Part shown: positions 15,845 through 23,764 of the stretch, in pieces
Numbering within the stretch: the stretch's first letter is position 1
Layout: every line of letters starts with the position of its first letter
Source: Planctomycetota bacterium
Lineage (GTDB): Bacteria; Planctomycetota; Planctomycetia; Pirellulales; Pirellulaceae
Direction of reading: 5' to 3'
Assembly (NCBI GenBank): GCA_029259935.1
Contig: JAJDEH010000391.1
Span: 1-27,400 of the forward strand
DNA length: 27,400 nt
Notes under the pieces: model-generated
Seen by the model: only the letters and a program-made list of their open reading frames with translations
Database searches by the model: none
Told to the model about the DNA's origin: nothing
Program-made: the position numbers and the translations under genes

Positions 15845-16576
15845 ATGGGACCGATTCACGCCAACTACGCTCAGCAAGTTGCCGACCGTGGCTTTTCAGT
15901 TGTGGAGAATGTAATTTCCGCTGCGCAGGTTTCTCGATTGCGATCCGCGGTTGGCGACATTCGTGTCGGTGAAGCGGTTCGACGAAAGCGAAACGTGTAT
16001 GGCGTGCGGAATCTACTGGAGGTCTGTCCGGAGGCGCGGAGAGCCGCCGCATCATCCGAGATTCGCGGATTCGTCTCGCCAATACTTGGAGAGAGGTGCT
16101 TTGCGGTCCGCGCGGTTTTTTTTGACAAGGTTGCGGACGCGAATTGGGGACTGGGCTGGCACCAGGACAGCGTGATCGCGGTTCGGGAGCGAAGGGAAGT
16201 CGAGGACTTCGTCGCTTGGTCGCGCAAGGCGGGAGTTTGGCAAGTTCAACCGCCAGCCGGCGTGCTGGCCCAGATGTTGGCTGTGCGAATCCATCTCGAT
16301 GATTGCCACTTATCAAACGGCCCGTTGCGTGTCCTGCCTGGATCTCATGATCATGGATGGCTGGACGAGGAAATCGACCGCTGGAAGGAACGTGTATCGG
16401 AAGTCGTGTGCGAGGTATCCGCCGGTGGCGTCGTGGTGATGCGACCGTTGTTGCTGCACGCGTCGGCGGCGGCTGAAAATCCGGTCCATCGTCGCGTCAT
16501 TCACATCGAATTCGCCAACGCGGATTTACCACGGGGATTGGACTGGCATCAGAGAATCGGCCCGGGCAAGTCTTGA
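15845..16576 (+). CDS. PhyH-family Fe(II)/2-oxoglutarate-dependent oxygenase
   Basis: 243 residues from ATG 15845; the frame is open to a GTG at 15758, but that extension is unlike the family. The iron ligands are visible: His106-Gln-Asp108 in GWHQDSV and distal His205 in LLLHASA. Arg residues just after (HRRVIHIEF) would bind 2-oxoglutarate. The segment LRVLPGSHDHGWL near residues 160-172 is characteristic of phytanoyl-CoA dioxygenase-like enzymes. It hydroxylates an unknown small molecule. The enzyme appears complete with all key residues. The neighbouring genes give no pathway hint. Confidence 0.88.
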   Translation: MGPIHANYAQQVADRGFSVVENVISAAQVSRLRSAVGDIRVGEAVRRKRNVYGVRNLLEVCPEARRAAASSEIRGFVSPILGERCFAVRAVFFDKVADANWGLGWHQDSVIAVRERREVEDFVAWSRKAGVWQVQPPAGVLAQMLAVRIHLDDCHLSNGPLRVLPGSHDHGWLDEEIDRWKERVSEVVCEVSAGGVVVMRPLLLHASAAAENPVHRRVIHIEFANADLPRGLDWHQRIGPGKS

Positions 16577-16620
16577 GCGGCAGCCACGAACTTTCCGCTC
16601 CAACCAAAACGGAATCGCGG

Positions 16621-16848
16621 CTAGGCCCATTCAAATCCGGTCGTTTGCTTGATTCGCTCTTCGTAGTTTCCCAGCAAGCCGCCGATGACGTCCCACTTGT
16701 GAGGTCGGCGGATTTCGATATCGCCGTGCTGGTTGACGCGTACAATCGTCTCGTCATTCACGCCCGCGGTGTGCAAATCGTCTACCGTTAATTCACCATC
16801 GTTCACGATGTCGGTCAGAGTCTTGCCGGTCATTTCGATGAATTTCAT
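16621..16848 (-). CDS. Conserved-looking small protein, 75 residues, function unknown
   Basis: It reads MKFIEMTGKTLTDIVNDGEL then TVDDLHTAGVNDETIVRVNQ and ends IKQTTGFEWA. GAGGG lies about 11 bases before the ATG on the minus strand. The pattern of an acidic helix, a short strand IVRVNQHGDIEIRR and a C-terminal helix GGLLGNYEERIKQ looks like a folded small domain. I recall similar proteins in other planctomycetes without an assigned role. It is divergent from bshB1, with 130 bases between starts, which probably holds both promoters. Confidence 0.8.
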   Translation of the reverse strand: MKFIEMTGKTLTDIVNDGELTVDDLHTAGVNDETIVRVNQHGDIEIRRPHKWDVIGGLLGNYEERIKQTTGFEWA

Positions 16849-16978
16849 GCGTTGCTCAGCCCTCGATTTATGGGGCGAGTGAGTCGCTCGTGCAACCCGC
16901 GCCCTTTGCTCTTGATTTCCACACTGCTATGGTAACAAAAACCGAGTCGCAGGAGTATTCCGAACGCGGGGGCCGAAC

Positions 16979-17671
16979 ATGAAGCTAGACATTCTGATCA
17001 TCGCCCCTCATCCGGACGACGCCGAACTTGGGATGGGTGGCGCGATCTTGCGGTTCTTGTCCGAAGGCCAACAGGTGGGGGTTCTCGACCTGACCAACGG
17101 CGAACCGACTCCGCACGGCAGTCCGGAAATTCGCGCTCGCGAAACCGATGAAGCCACAAGTATCTTGGGTCTGTCCTGGCGCGAAAATCTTGGGCTGCCC
17201 AATCGCAGCCTGGAAGCGTCGCTTGAGGCGCGGCACCAGTTGGCGGGAGTGATTCGTCGGGTGCGGCCGACCTGGCTGTTCGCTCCGTACTGGGTCGACG
17301 CCCACCCTGATCACGTCGCGGCGACGGAATTGGTCGAGGCGGCAAGATTCTGGTCTAAGTTGACTAAGTCCGATTTGCCTCATGAACCGCATCACCCGGC
17401 GCGGATTTACAACTACTATTGCGTTCACTTACGCTTGGCCGCTCAGCCGTCGTTCGTCTTGGACATCAGCGAGTTTTGGGAGCGGAAGCTTGCTGCCATT
17501 CGCTGCTACCACAGCCAGTTCGTCGAGGGCCGTCCGCAAGCACCGCCCACCTTCTTGGATCAGTTGCATCACGAAGCGGCTTATTGGGGCAAACAAATTG
17601 GCGTGCGATACGGCGAACCGTTTAGTTGTCGCGAGCCAATCGGACTCAGCAGTATGAGTGAGTTGATTTGA
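16979..17671 (+). CDS. bshB1: Bacillithiol biosynthesis deacetylase BshB1
   Basis: 230 residues of the PIG-L/LmbE zinc deacetylase family. The zinc site is APHPDDAELGMGG (His11, Asp14) and AHPDH (His112); Asp13 is the likely general base. Segments typical of the BshB1 branch are VLDLTNGEPTPHGSPEIRAR, ENLGLPNRSL, AIRCYHSQF, and the ending KQIGVRYGEPFSCREPIGL. It removes acetyl from GlcNAc-malate to give GlcN-malate, the middle step of bacillithiol synthesis; bshA and bshC are not in the window. It is a single gene with an upstream divergent neighbour. A general GlcNAc-deacetylase role is the main alternative. Confidence 0.85.
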   Translation: MKLDILIIAPHPDDAELGMGGAILRFLSEGQQVGVLDLTNGEPTPHGSPEIRARETDEATSILGLSWRENLGLPNRSLEASLEARHQLAGVIRRVRPTWLFAPYWVDAHPDHVAATELVEAARFWSKLTKSDLPHEPHHPARIYNYYCVHLRLAAQPSFVLDISEFWERKLAAIRCYHSQFVEGRPQAPPTFLDQLHHEAAYWGKQIGVRYGEPFSCREPIGLSSMSELI

Positions 17672-17935
17672 CACCCGGTCACTTTCGCCGAAAGCGGCCG
17701 CGGCCTTGCGTTCGAATCCCATTCATCCCAGACTGCCAGCGAATTGGGCTCGGTTGGCGGTTGTTTCGGATTTTTGTTTGCATCGCGCCAACATTTCTTA
17801 CGATTTGACGATCGACTACCGATAATAGGGTCGACGTCGTCGGCTTTGTTGATCGGCTTATCGCGCGGTTACGACGCCCGAATCTTTTCATCAGTTCTCT
17901 TCGAAGATGCCACTCGGCAAGAAACATTCTAGCGC

Positions 17936-18967
17936 ATGCGTTGGTTGCTTCTGATATTCGGCTGCTTCATGTTGACGGCAGGCTGTGCTGTCATTCCGGA
18001 AAAAGTCTACGAGCCTCGCTATCACAATCCGTTTCCGCAATTGAGCCGGGTTGCCGTCCTGCCGTTCTTCAATCAGAGCGGCGAGCCAGTTTTGGACGGC
18101 TTTGCCATCGCGAATCTCTACCGCAATGAACTGCAGAAGATTCCGGGATTCGAAGTGATGCCGGTCGGAGTCGTCGAGCGTTACTTAGTAGGCTTGCGGG
18201 AACCGCTGGACCAGCGGACCGACTTTCAGAAGCTGGCACAACAATTAAACGTCGACGCGGTCGTCGTGGGCTCGATCACGGACTTCTCGGAATATTATCC
18301 GCCCAAAATCGGCATCGCGGTCAATTGGTACGCGGCCAATCCTAGCTTTCACCAGATTCCTCCGGGATACGGCTTGCCGTGGAACTCGGCCGAGGAAGAG
18401 TTCATTCCCGATTCGTTGTTGCTGGAGGCCGAGTTCGCTCTAGCTCGCGAGCAACTCAAGACGCAGACACCAACATTGCCGCCCATGTTGCCAGCGGAAG
18501 CGAACCGTCGCGCGCCAGAGGACAAGTTCGCGCCTCCCAAGGAAATGATGGATGGCAGTGGAATACGCGATTCTCAAGGCAGCGGCAACCGGAATACTCC
18601 CGGCACGCAGACTTCTTTCGTCAAACCGAACGATCCGAACGGACTCGCATCCTGGCCCGACGAATCTGCATTCCTTCCGCAGCCGCCATCACCCGAGCGA
18701 CCGCTGCCCTGCCCGCAACGCGGACCAATTATCGAGCTGATCAAGCAATACAACGGAAACGATAGCGATTTCACGGACAAGCTGGCCAATTATTACACGC
18801 TTCGCGACGACGAGCGGGCGGGCGGCTGGCGGTCGTATCTTCAACGCAAAGACGACTTTATCCGCTTCTGCTGCCATTTGCACATCACCGAGATGCTTGC
18901 AGCCCGCGGCGGAGCTGGTGAAACGCGAGTGGTGTGGCGCTGGCCAACGAGCCGATACGACCATTAA
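17936..18967 (+). CDS. Lipoprotein with a CsgG/GNA1162-like domain
   Basis: 343 residues. The signal MRWLLLIFGCFMLTAGC has a clear lipobox LTAGC, with Cys17 lipidated. After a short linker the segment RVAVLPFFNQSGEPV, then the helix around LYRNELQKIPGFEVMP and the strand VDAVVVGSITDF, match the N-terminal domain shared by CsgG, GNA1162 and LpoB-like outer-membrane lipoproteins. From about residue 180 there is a Pro/Ser-rich low-complexity linker, then a C-terminal helix-rich part. It is probably periplasmic on a membrane anchor. The upstream 260 bases (17672-17935) hold nothing I can identify. Confidence 0.85.
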   Translation: MRWLLLIFGCFMLTAGCAVIPEKVYEPRYHNPFPQLSRVAVLPFFNQSGEPVLDGFAIANLYRNELQKIPGFEVMPVGVVERYLVGLREPLDQRTDFQKLAQQLNVDAVVVGSITDFSEYYPPKIGIAVNWYAANPSFHQIPPGYGLPWNSAEEEFIPDSLLLEAEFALAREQLKTQTPTLPPMLPAEANRRAPEDKFAPPKEMMDGSGIRDSQGSGNRNTPGTQTSFVKPNDPNGLASWPDESAFLPQPPSPERPLPCPQRGPIIELIKQYNGNDSDFTDKLANYYTLRDDERAGGWRSYLQRKDDFIRFCCHLHITEMLAARGGAGETRVVWRWPTSRYDH

Positions 18968-19075
18968 GACAATCACGTCTCACCGCACACACCTACCCCG
19001 GCCGGATCCAGAACTCAAGATCCCGCAAAGTTCTCCCGCCGGCGATTGACCCAGAATTCTAAGGAGTACACGGAC

Positions 19076-19345
19076 GTGTCACAGGACATCAATGTACTGG
19101 CATTGGTCAAAGGCGAGGAACGCTACATCTTTCTCTATAGTGACAGTAATCGCGCCGAAACGTTGCGCATGCTTGGCCGCTATGCCTCCAATCCGGAACT
19201 CAGTTTTACTTGGTACGACGCTGCCGTCTTGAGCCAAAAAATCCGCCGAGCGATGCAAGCCCAGCCCGCTGGTGATAGTGCCAATTCGCGGTTTACGCTT
19301 CCCTTGCCCACCGACAATCTCGGCGCGGACGACGCAGCCGCGTAG
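19076..19345 (+). CDS. Small hypothetical protein, 89 residues
   Basis: GTG 19076 is chosen because AAGGAG (19061-19066) lies 9 bases before it; an in-frame TTG at 19046 precedes that site. It reads (V/M)SQDINVLALVKGEERYIFL, then a helix around AETLRMLGRYASNPEL, FTWYDAAVLSQKIRR, and a Pro/Ala-rich tail. No membrane span. It lies between a lipoprotein gene and the recombinase gene, which starts only 5 bases after its stop, so it is probably co-transcribed with the recombinase. Function unknown. Confidence 0.8.
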   Translation: MSQDINVLALVKGEERYIFLYSDSNRAETLRMLGRYASNPELSFTWYDAAVLSQKIRRAMQAQPAGDSANSRFTLPLPTDNLGADDAAA

Positions 19346-19350
19346 TCGCG

Positions 19351-20310
19351 ATGTTTCGGGGCCGGATGTTCACTCAACGTCCACGAGCCATGCAAACCGC
19401 AATATCACGTTTCCTGCGATACATGCATGTCGAGCGCAATGCGTCGCCGTTGACCATCAAGTCGTATCGCGAGGATCTCACCAGTCTGGCCGAGTACCTT
19501 GGTGACAACGAAGGACAGATGCCGCAACCGGGCGAGATTTCGCCGCTCGACCTGCGCGGATATGTGTCCGCGCTGCACGAAGCGGGGTACGCGCGGTCTT
19601 CGGTGTCGCGTCGTCTGGCATCGATGCGCAGCTTCTTTCGCTTTGCCCAGCGCGAAGGACTGACCAACGCCAACCCGGCGAAACCCTTGCGCAACCCTCG
19701 CCCCGAACGTAAGCTACCGCACTTTCTTTCCACCGACGACGTCGAGCGATTGCTGGAAGCGCCGCCCGCGAACGAAATGCTGGGGCTGCGCGATCGCGCG
19801 ATGTTGGAAACGATGTATTCCGCCGGTCTGCGGGTTAGCGAACTTGTGGGCATCAACCAGGGAGACCTCGATCTCGAAAACGGACTCGTACGGGTTCGCG
19901 GAAAAGGCAAACGCGAGCGGCTATCTCCGTTGGGCCGGTTCGCCGTTCGCTCGTTGAAACAATGGCTCGGCGTCCGCCAAGTCGACGCGAAGGAACCGAG
20001 CGGATCGGAGTCACCCATTTTTCTCAACAAGTTCGGCCGCCGGATTACAACCCGTAGCGTGGCCCGCATGTTGGAAAAGCGGCTCAAGGAAACGGGACTC
20101 GACGCGCGGACGACGCCCCACACACTGCGTCACAGCTTCGCCACCCACTTGCTCGACCGCGGCGCGGACATTCGCAGTATTCAAGAATTGCTAGGGCACA
20201 AAAGCTTGGTCACCACGCAGATTTACACTCACCTGAGTACGGCGAATCTGCGAGCCGCGTACGAGAGAGCTCATCCGCGAGCGCGGAGAACCGCAGGGCT
20301 AAAGGGCTAA
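19351..20310 (+). CDS. xerC: XerC/XerD-type tyrosine recombinase
   Basis: 319 residues. The N-terminal SAM-like domain begins ISRFLRYMHVERNASPLTIK; the catalytic domain shows the full set: Arg161 (AGLRVSEL), a Lys in VRGKGKRER, His257-Thr-Leu-Arg260 (HTLRHSFATH), His283 (LLGHKSLVTT) and nucleophile Tyr292 (QIYTHLS). Length is normal for Xer proteins, which resolve chromosome dimers at dif with FtsK. ATGs at 19366 and 19390 are alternative starts; 19390 (MQTAISRFL) aligns best with relatives. Whether it is XerC, XerD or another Xer paralogue cannot be fixed without phylogeny. No att-like repeats flank it, so an integrase of an element is less likely. Confidence 0.85.
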   Translation: MFRGRMFTQRPRAMQTAISRFLRYMHVERNASPLTIKSYREDLTSLAEYLGDNEGQMPQPGEISPLDLRGYVSALHEAGYARSSVSRRLASMRSFFRFAQREGLTNANPAKPLRNPRPERKLPHFLSTDDVERLLEAPPANEMLGLRDRAMLETMYSAGLRVSELVGINQGDLDLENGLVRVRGKGKRERLSPLGRFAVRSLKQWLGVRQVDAKEPSGSESPIFLNKFGRRITTRSVARMLEKRLKETGLDARTTPHTLRHSFATHLLDRGADIRSIQELLGHKSLVTTQIYTHLSTANLRAAYERAHPRARRTAGLKG

Positions 20311-20452
20311 GTGGTTTAGGGGGTCGCTCGGTTAGCGTTTCGACAAGATTCCAGCGGTAACACTCCGACCGGGACACTTACTGGCTGGCCAGCCCGTCAG
20401 CGTGCAGGGTCTTCTTGTCTAGCTTTCGCGATGTGCCAGGATGTGCCAGGCC

Positions 20453-21967
20453 TTACGGATTCCTCATCACGAGGCCAACAACAAGCACAATCCCGGTAGT
20501 AAGTAATGCCGCGACGCCGAGACATAACAACCGAAACCACGTGGCCCTTTGCACGCGCGGGGTCCAAGACATGATTCGCCGACCTCGGGGAGTCTGGATG
20601 AAAAACGAATTTGGCATGCAGGCTAGGCGGACCAGATGGAGAATAAACACAAGTGGAAGGAATAAGACCGGATAAAAAATCACGACAGAAACGAAGTCGA
20701 CCCAACTGGGTATGCCGTCGTGAATGAAATGCGCCACGACGAATTGCACAAGGAATACGTACATCCCGAGCAACGCAAGTGTGAGCGCCGAGTATATCCT
20801 CGCCATCGCCGCTTGCCCTGGCTTTAAACTGGACGTCTCTTGCGCGCGGTGTGAAGCGCGCCAAGTGATGAACGCCGAGACGAACCAAGCATAGTAACCG
20901 GCTAGCCACAATAGCCCGTAGTCCTTGGCCCTGGCACGCCAGACAACGAAGTCTCGGTTCAAATCCTCAGGGTTGCAGAGTGAGATGTCTTGGTTTCGTA
21001 GAATTGCGATTTGGCTTTCGTGCGGCGCAAAGCCAAGATTCCTGCCACCGTCAATGTCCAGCTTCACGACCCGCTCTTGTTTTTCCAAGTCCCACAATTC
21101 GTAATGCCAACGGGATAAGATCGCGAGTCGATTGGTTATGGGCGAAAACTCCGTAGACACATGATACGGCATCTCCAGTTCCAACTTCTTTTCTCCTGTT
21201 GGGATCAGCGTAACCCGACAAGAGTAGGTGCGCGAAAATGGCAAAGTAGACGTGCAAAGATACTTGTTGTTTGGCGAGATTGCCAATACTCTCGCGGGTT
21301 CCGGGAGGGGAATGGTGGCGATTCGTTGAATAGGTGAAATAGACCACAACTCGGCCGAGGCATCCGTTCCAAACGCCATGAATGTTCCGTCGGCTGAAAC
21401 CTGCATACCTCGCGGTGTCTCGATCGGCTCGAAGATCACGTCAAGAGTCTCCCAATTCGGCCCCTGCTTCGTCAGCAAGCTCAACTCCACCCGATCAAAC
21501 TGGGTATGCACGAGCGTCCGTTCGCTGTGCGACCAGCCAAAGAAATAGGGAAACTCGTGAACGGTCGCAATGGTCGTCTCCCTGCGGTCTTCTGTGATGT
21601 CCCAAATCTCGAATTGTCCACCCCCACGGTCCCGCAATTGAGGCACGGCGACGGTCATCTCGTCGACAAACTGAATGGACCCGCCCATATAGCCGGGGTA
21701 GTTTCTCGGGACATTCAACTTCAGTGGTATTTCCGTCGGTTGCTCTGCCGCCAGATTCCAGACCCGCACCCGCTGCAGTTGTGGACCCCCCTTGGGATGG
21801 CCGCCCGTATGAAAGCAAACGGCCAACAACTTTCCATCCGGTGAATATGCCACGGATGCTGGGTACCACTCTAGCGGCGAGTTCAACACGGCCATGACCG
21901 TTCCCAGCACCAGGCACGCAAGGGCAATACCGTGCAAGAGGAACTTAATAGAGAATCTAATTCGCAT
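20453..21967 (-). CDS. Membrane protein with a WD40-like beta-propeller
   Basis: 504 residues from ATG 21967; upstream in-frame codons to 22123 are Arg/Pro-rich and precede the membrane segment. The N-terminal span (MRIRFSIKFLLHGIALACLV) is the common planctomycete RFS-x-FLL type anchor. Residues about 35-345 show propeller blades with VAYSPDGKLLAVCF, LAISPNNKYLCTS and TEFSPITNRLAIL, each with a WD-like end (VWNLAAEQ, ELWDLEKQ). The C-terminal 150 residues have three or more membrane spans (about 365-385, 408-430, 442-466, 480-500). It may sense or scaffold something outside the cytoplasm; the function is unknown. It is divergent from no close gene upstream. Confidence 0.8.
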   Translation of the reverse strand: MRIRFSIKFLLHGIALACLVLGTVMAVLNSPLEWYPASVAYSPDGKLLAVCFHTGGHPKGGPQLQRVRVWNLAAEQPTEIPLKLNVPRNYPGYMGGSIQFVDEMTVAVPQLRDRGGGQFEIWDITEDRRETTIATVHEFPYFFGWSHSERTLVHTQFDRVELSLLTKQGPNWETLDVIFEPIETPRGMQVSADGTFMAFGTDASAELWSISPIQRIATIPLPEPARVLAISPNNKYLCTSTLPFSRTYSCRVTLIPTGEKKLELEMPYHVSTEFSPITNRLAILSRWHYELWDLEKQERVVKLDIDGGRNLGFAPHESQIAILRNQDISLCNPEDLNRDFVVWRARAKDYGLLWLAGYYAWFVSAFITWRASHRAQETSSLKPGQAAMARIYSALTLALLGMYVFLVQFVVAHFIHDGIPSWVDFVSVVIFYPVLFLPLVFILHLVRLACMPNSFFIQTPRGRRIMSWTPRVQRATWFRLLCLGVAALLTTGIVLVVGLVMRNP

Positions 21968-22228
21968 ATTCCGAAATGCCGTCGGGAGTGCAAACGGTCG
22001 TCCGAATGCTGAAGGTGGTCGCCGATAGCGTCTGACGCGATGGCGCGAAGTGAGTTCAAGGCTCTGTCTGTCGTTTGGGTTGATCCGCCTTCTGTTGAGG
22101 GCCAAAGGGCCAAACGGGGCCACTCATAATCTAGTCCCGCGGCAGCCGAGTCAGCAACTCGGCGGCAGAGAGTTCAGCAGTCTTGATGGCGGAAAGAGAA
22201 AAGACGGCTTCGGAGCAAACCCCTCCGA

Positions 22229-23374
22229 TCATTCCGCGGGCAGGTCATCGCCATAGCGGATGGTGATGAACTCGTGCGGTGGATCGATCTTTCTCTTGAC
22301 AACGGTTTGGTTGACTTTGGTGGGCGGACCAAAGCCGGTTTCGGCGGACGAGCGGGACGTGCCCGAGCCCGGCTGGTGCGCCTTGGAGATCGCCACCGTG
22401 ATCACCCCGCGTTTTCCGGCGCTCAACTGAGGTAACTTGGAAGCGGCTCCCTTTCCGTATTCCGTCACCAGGAACCGGTTGAAGTTGTCGTCGCGTTTTT
22501 GACTGACTGTCTTGTGCCAGCCGCGAATGTTGAGCGATCCACGCGCAGGCACCAGCATATGTGAAAATCTTGGCTTGCCTGTCTTGGGGTTGCGGTCGTC
22601 GCTGAAGGTGAACATGTCGATGCCGTCTATTGTCAGGCTGACCGCGATTTCCTGATCGGAATCGTTATGAACAACCACTTCGTACACCTGCCCGACGCCA
22701 ATTCCTACCTTGGCCAAGTTATCCTCCAGCGACGGTCGCACGGCCGCCGCTTCGATGCTGCTGTCGTCAGCGTCGGCCAGTGACTTGGCCACGATTTCGA
22801 GCGCGTAGTCGCTCTCCTCGGACGTCTTGATCCGCGTATCGTCTAGGTGAGGCTTGGGCGGATTTTCGATCTTCTCTTTCACGTCGGCGTGCTGGTCTTT
22901 CACGCCGGCGTCGAGATCGAGTTTGCCTTGGACTCCTTCGGTTTTGGCGATGTCCTGAATGCGGTTGTAATAGACGACCACTCTGCCGCCGACCGGATCG
23001 TCATTTTGATCGAGCAATTCAAAGGTGACCTTCTCTCGAATCGAAAGCTTGTCTTCGTCCAGCGGATCGTTCACCACTCGAAATGTGGCGGTGAGTACCA
23101 CGGCGGCCGCTTTTTCTTTCACTAGACCGGCCTTCTTGGCGTTTAAGGCGCGAATGATTTCGACCTTAAGCCCCGCGCCGCCTTTGGCCGGCGCCTGACG
23201 AGACGGCGCGAATGTACCCAATTCAAGGCTCTCCTTTTCCGCACTCTTCATTGCTTCCACAATTCGCTGGGCAGCTTCATCCATGGCTTCGGCCATCGAC
23301 CGGCTGGCGGAGGCGGAACCGGACAGGCAGAGCGTTAACCCGAGCGCAAGCAATGGTCTGATGATGTTCATCAA
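22229..23374 (-). CDS. Secreted protein, unknown function
   Basis: 381 residues. The first 23 residues (MMNIIRPLLALGLTLCLSGS, then ASA) form a signal peptide with a likely cleavage after SASA. A helical segment (MAEAMDEAAQRIVEAMKSAE, then LELGTFAPS) recalls the FlgO/CsgG-type start seen in planctomycete stress or curli-like proteins, but the match is loose. The middle region, from about residue 88, is beta-rich (KAAAVVLTATFRVVND) and a later domain (YEVVVHNDSDQEIAVSLTID) looks like an Ig- or Fn3-like fold. Start may be the second Met. It is divergently transcribed from the two-CxxCH protein gene, with 390 bases between. Confidence 0.75.
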   Translation of the reverse strand: MMNIIRPLLALGLTLCLSGSASASRSMAEAMDEAAQRIVEAMKSAEKESLELGTFAPSRQAPAKGGAGLKVEIIRALNAKKAGLVKEKAAAVVLTATFRVVNDPLDEDKLSIREKVTFELLDQNDDPVGGRVVVYYNRIQDIAKTEGVQGKLDLDAGVKDQHADVKEKIENPPKPHLDDTRIKTSEESDYALEIVAKSLADADDSSIEAAAVRPSLEDNLAKVGIGVGQVYEVVVHNDSDQEIAVSLTIDGIDMFTFSDDRNPKTGKPRFSHMLVPARGSLNIRGWHKTVSQKRDDNFNRFLVTEYGKGAASKLPQLSAGKRGVITVAISKAHQPGSGTSRSSAETGFGPPTKVNQTVVKRKIDPPHEFITIRYGDDLPAE

Positions 23375-23764
23375 TAATCTCCGTGGAAAACGCGAGGTGC
23401 GGGGGCAGTTACCATCCTAAACGACCGAGCGGCGACTTTCTTCTGCTACTTCGAGAAGTTTTTGAGATGCGGTCCCGGCTCGGTATTTCTTCGTTCAGCG
23501 GTGGTGGGCAGCCTCCGTTGTGCAGTTTCCAAGGACTCACAACCTGGCATGCTAGTCCAACGGGCTAAACTGCATGGCCTTCAAAAAATTTCCGAATTTA
23601 TTTCCCGCCCAAACCCGCCCATGATTAGGATAATTTCATAGTAGCCGGAAGAACCGTGCGGGGCGGTCGTTCATCAAGGTAGATTTAGTTACGAAGCTCG
23701 GCAACTGAGGGGATGGCACGGATGGTCATTCCCAATGCAGCCACTACAAGTTTTCGAGGTCGCC

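Noticed and set aside
15639..16316. 225-residue open frame on the minus strand
   Set aside because: It is antisense to the Clp-N and PhyH genes, both of which have clear domain motifs.
17710..17745. tRNA-like T-loop GTTCGAATCCC
   Set aside because: The flanking bases do not form the T-stem and no acceptor or anticodon arm is found upstream.
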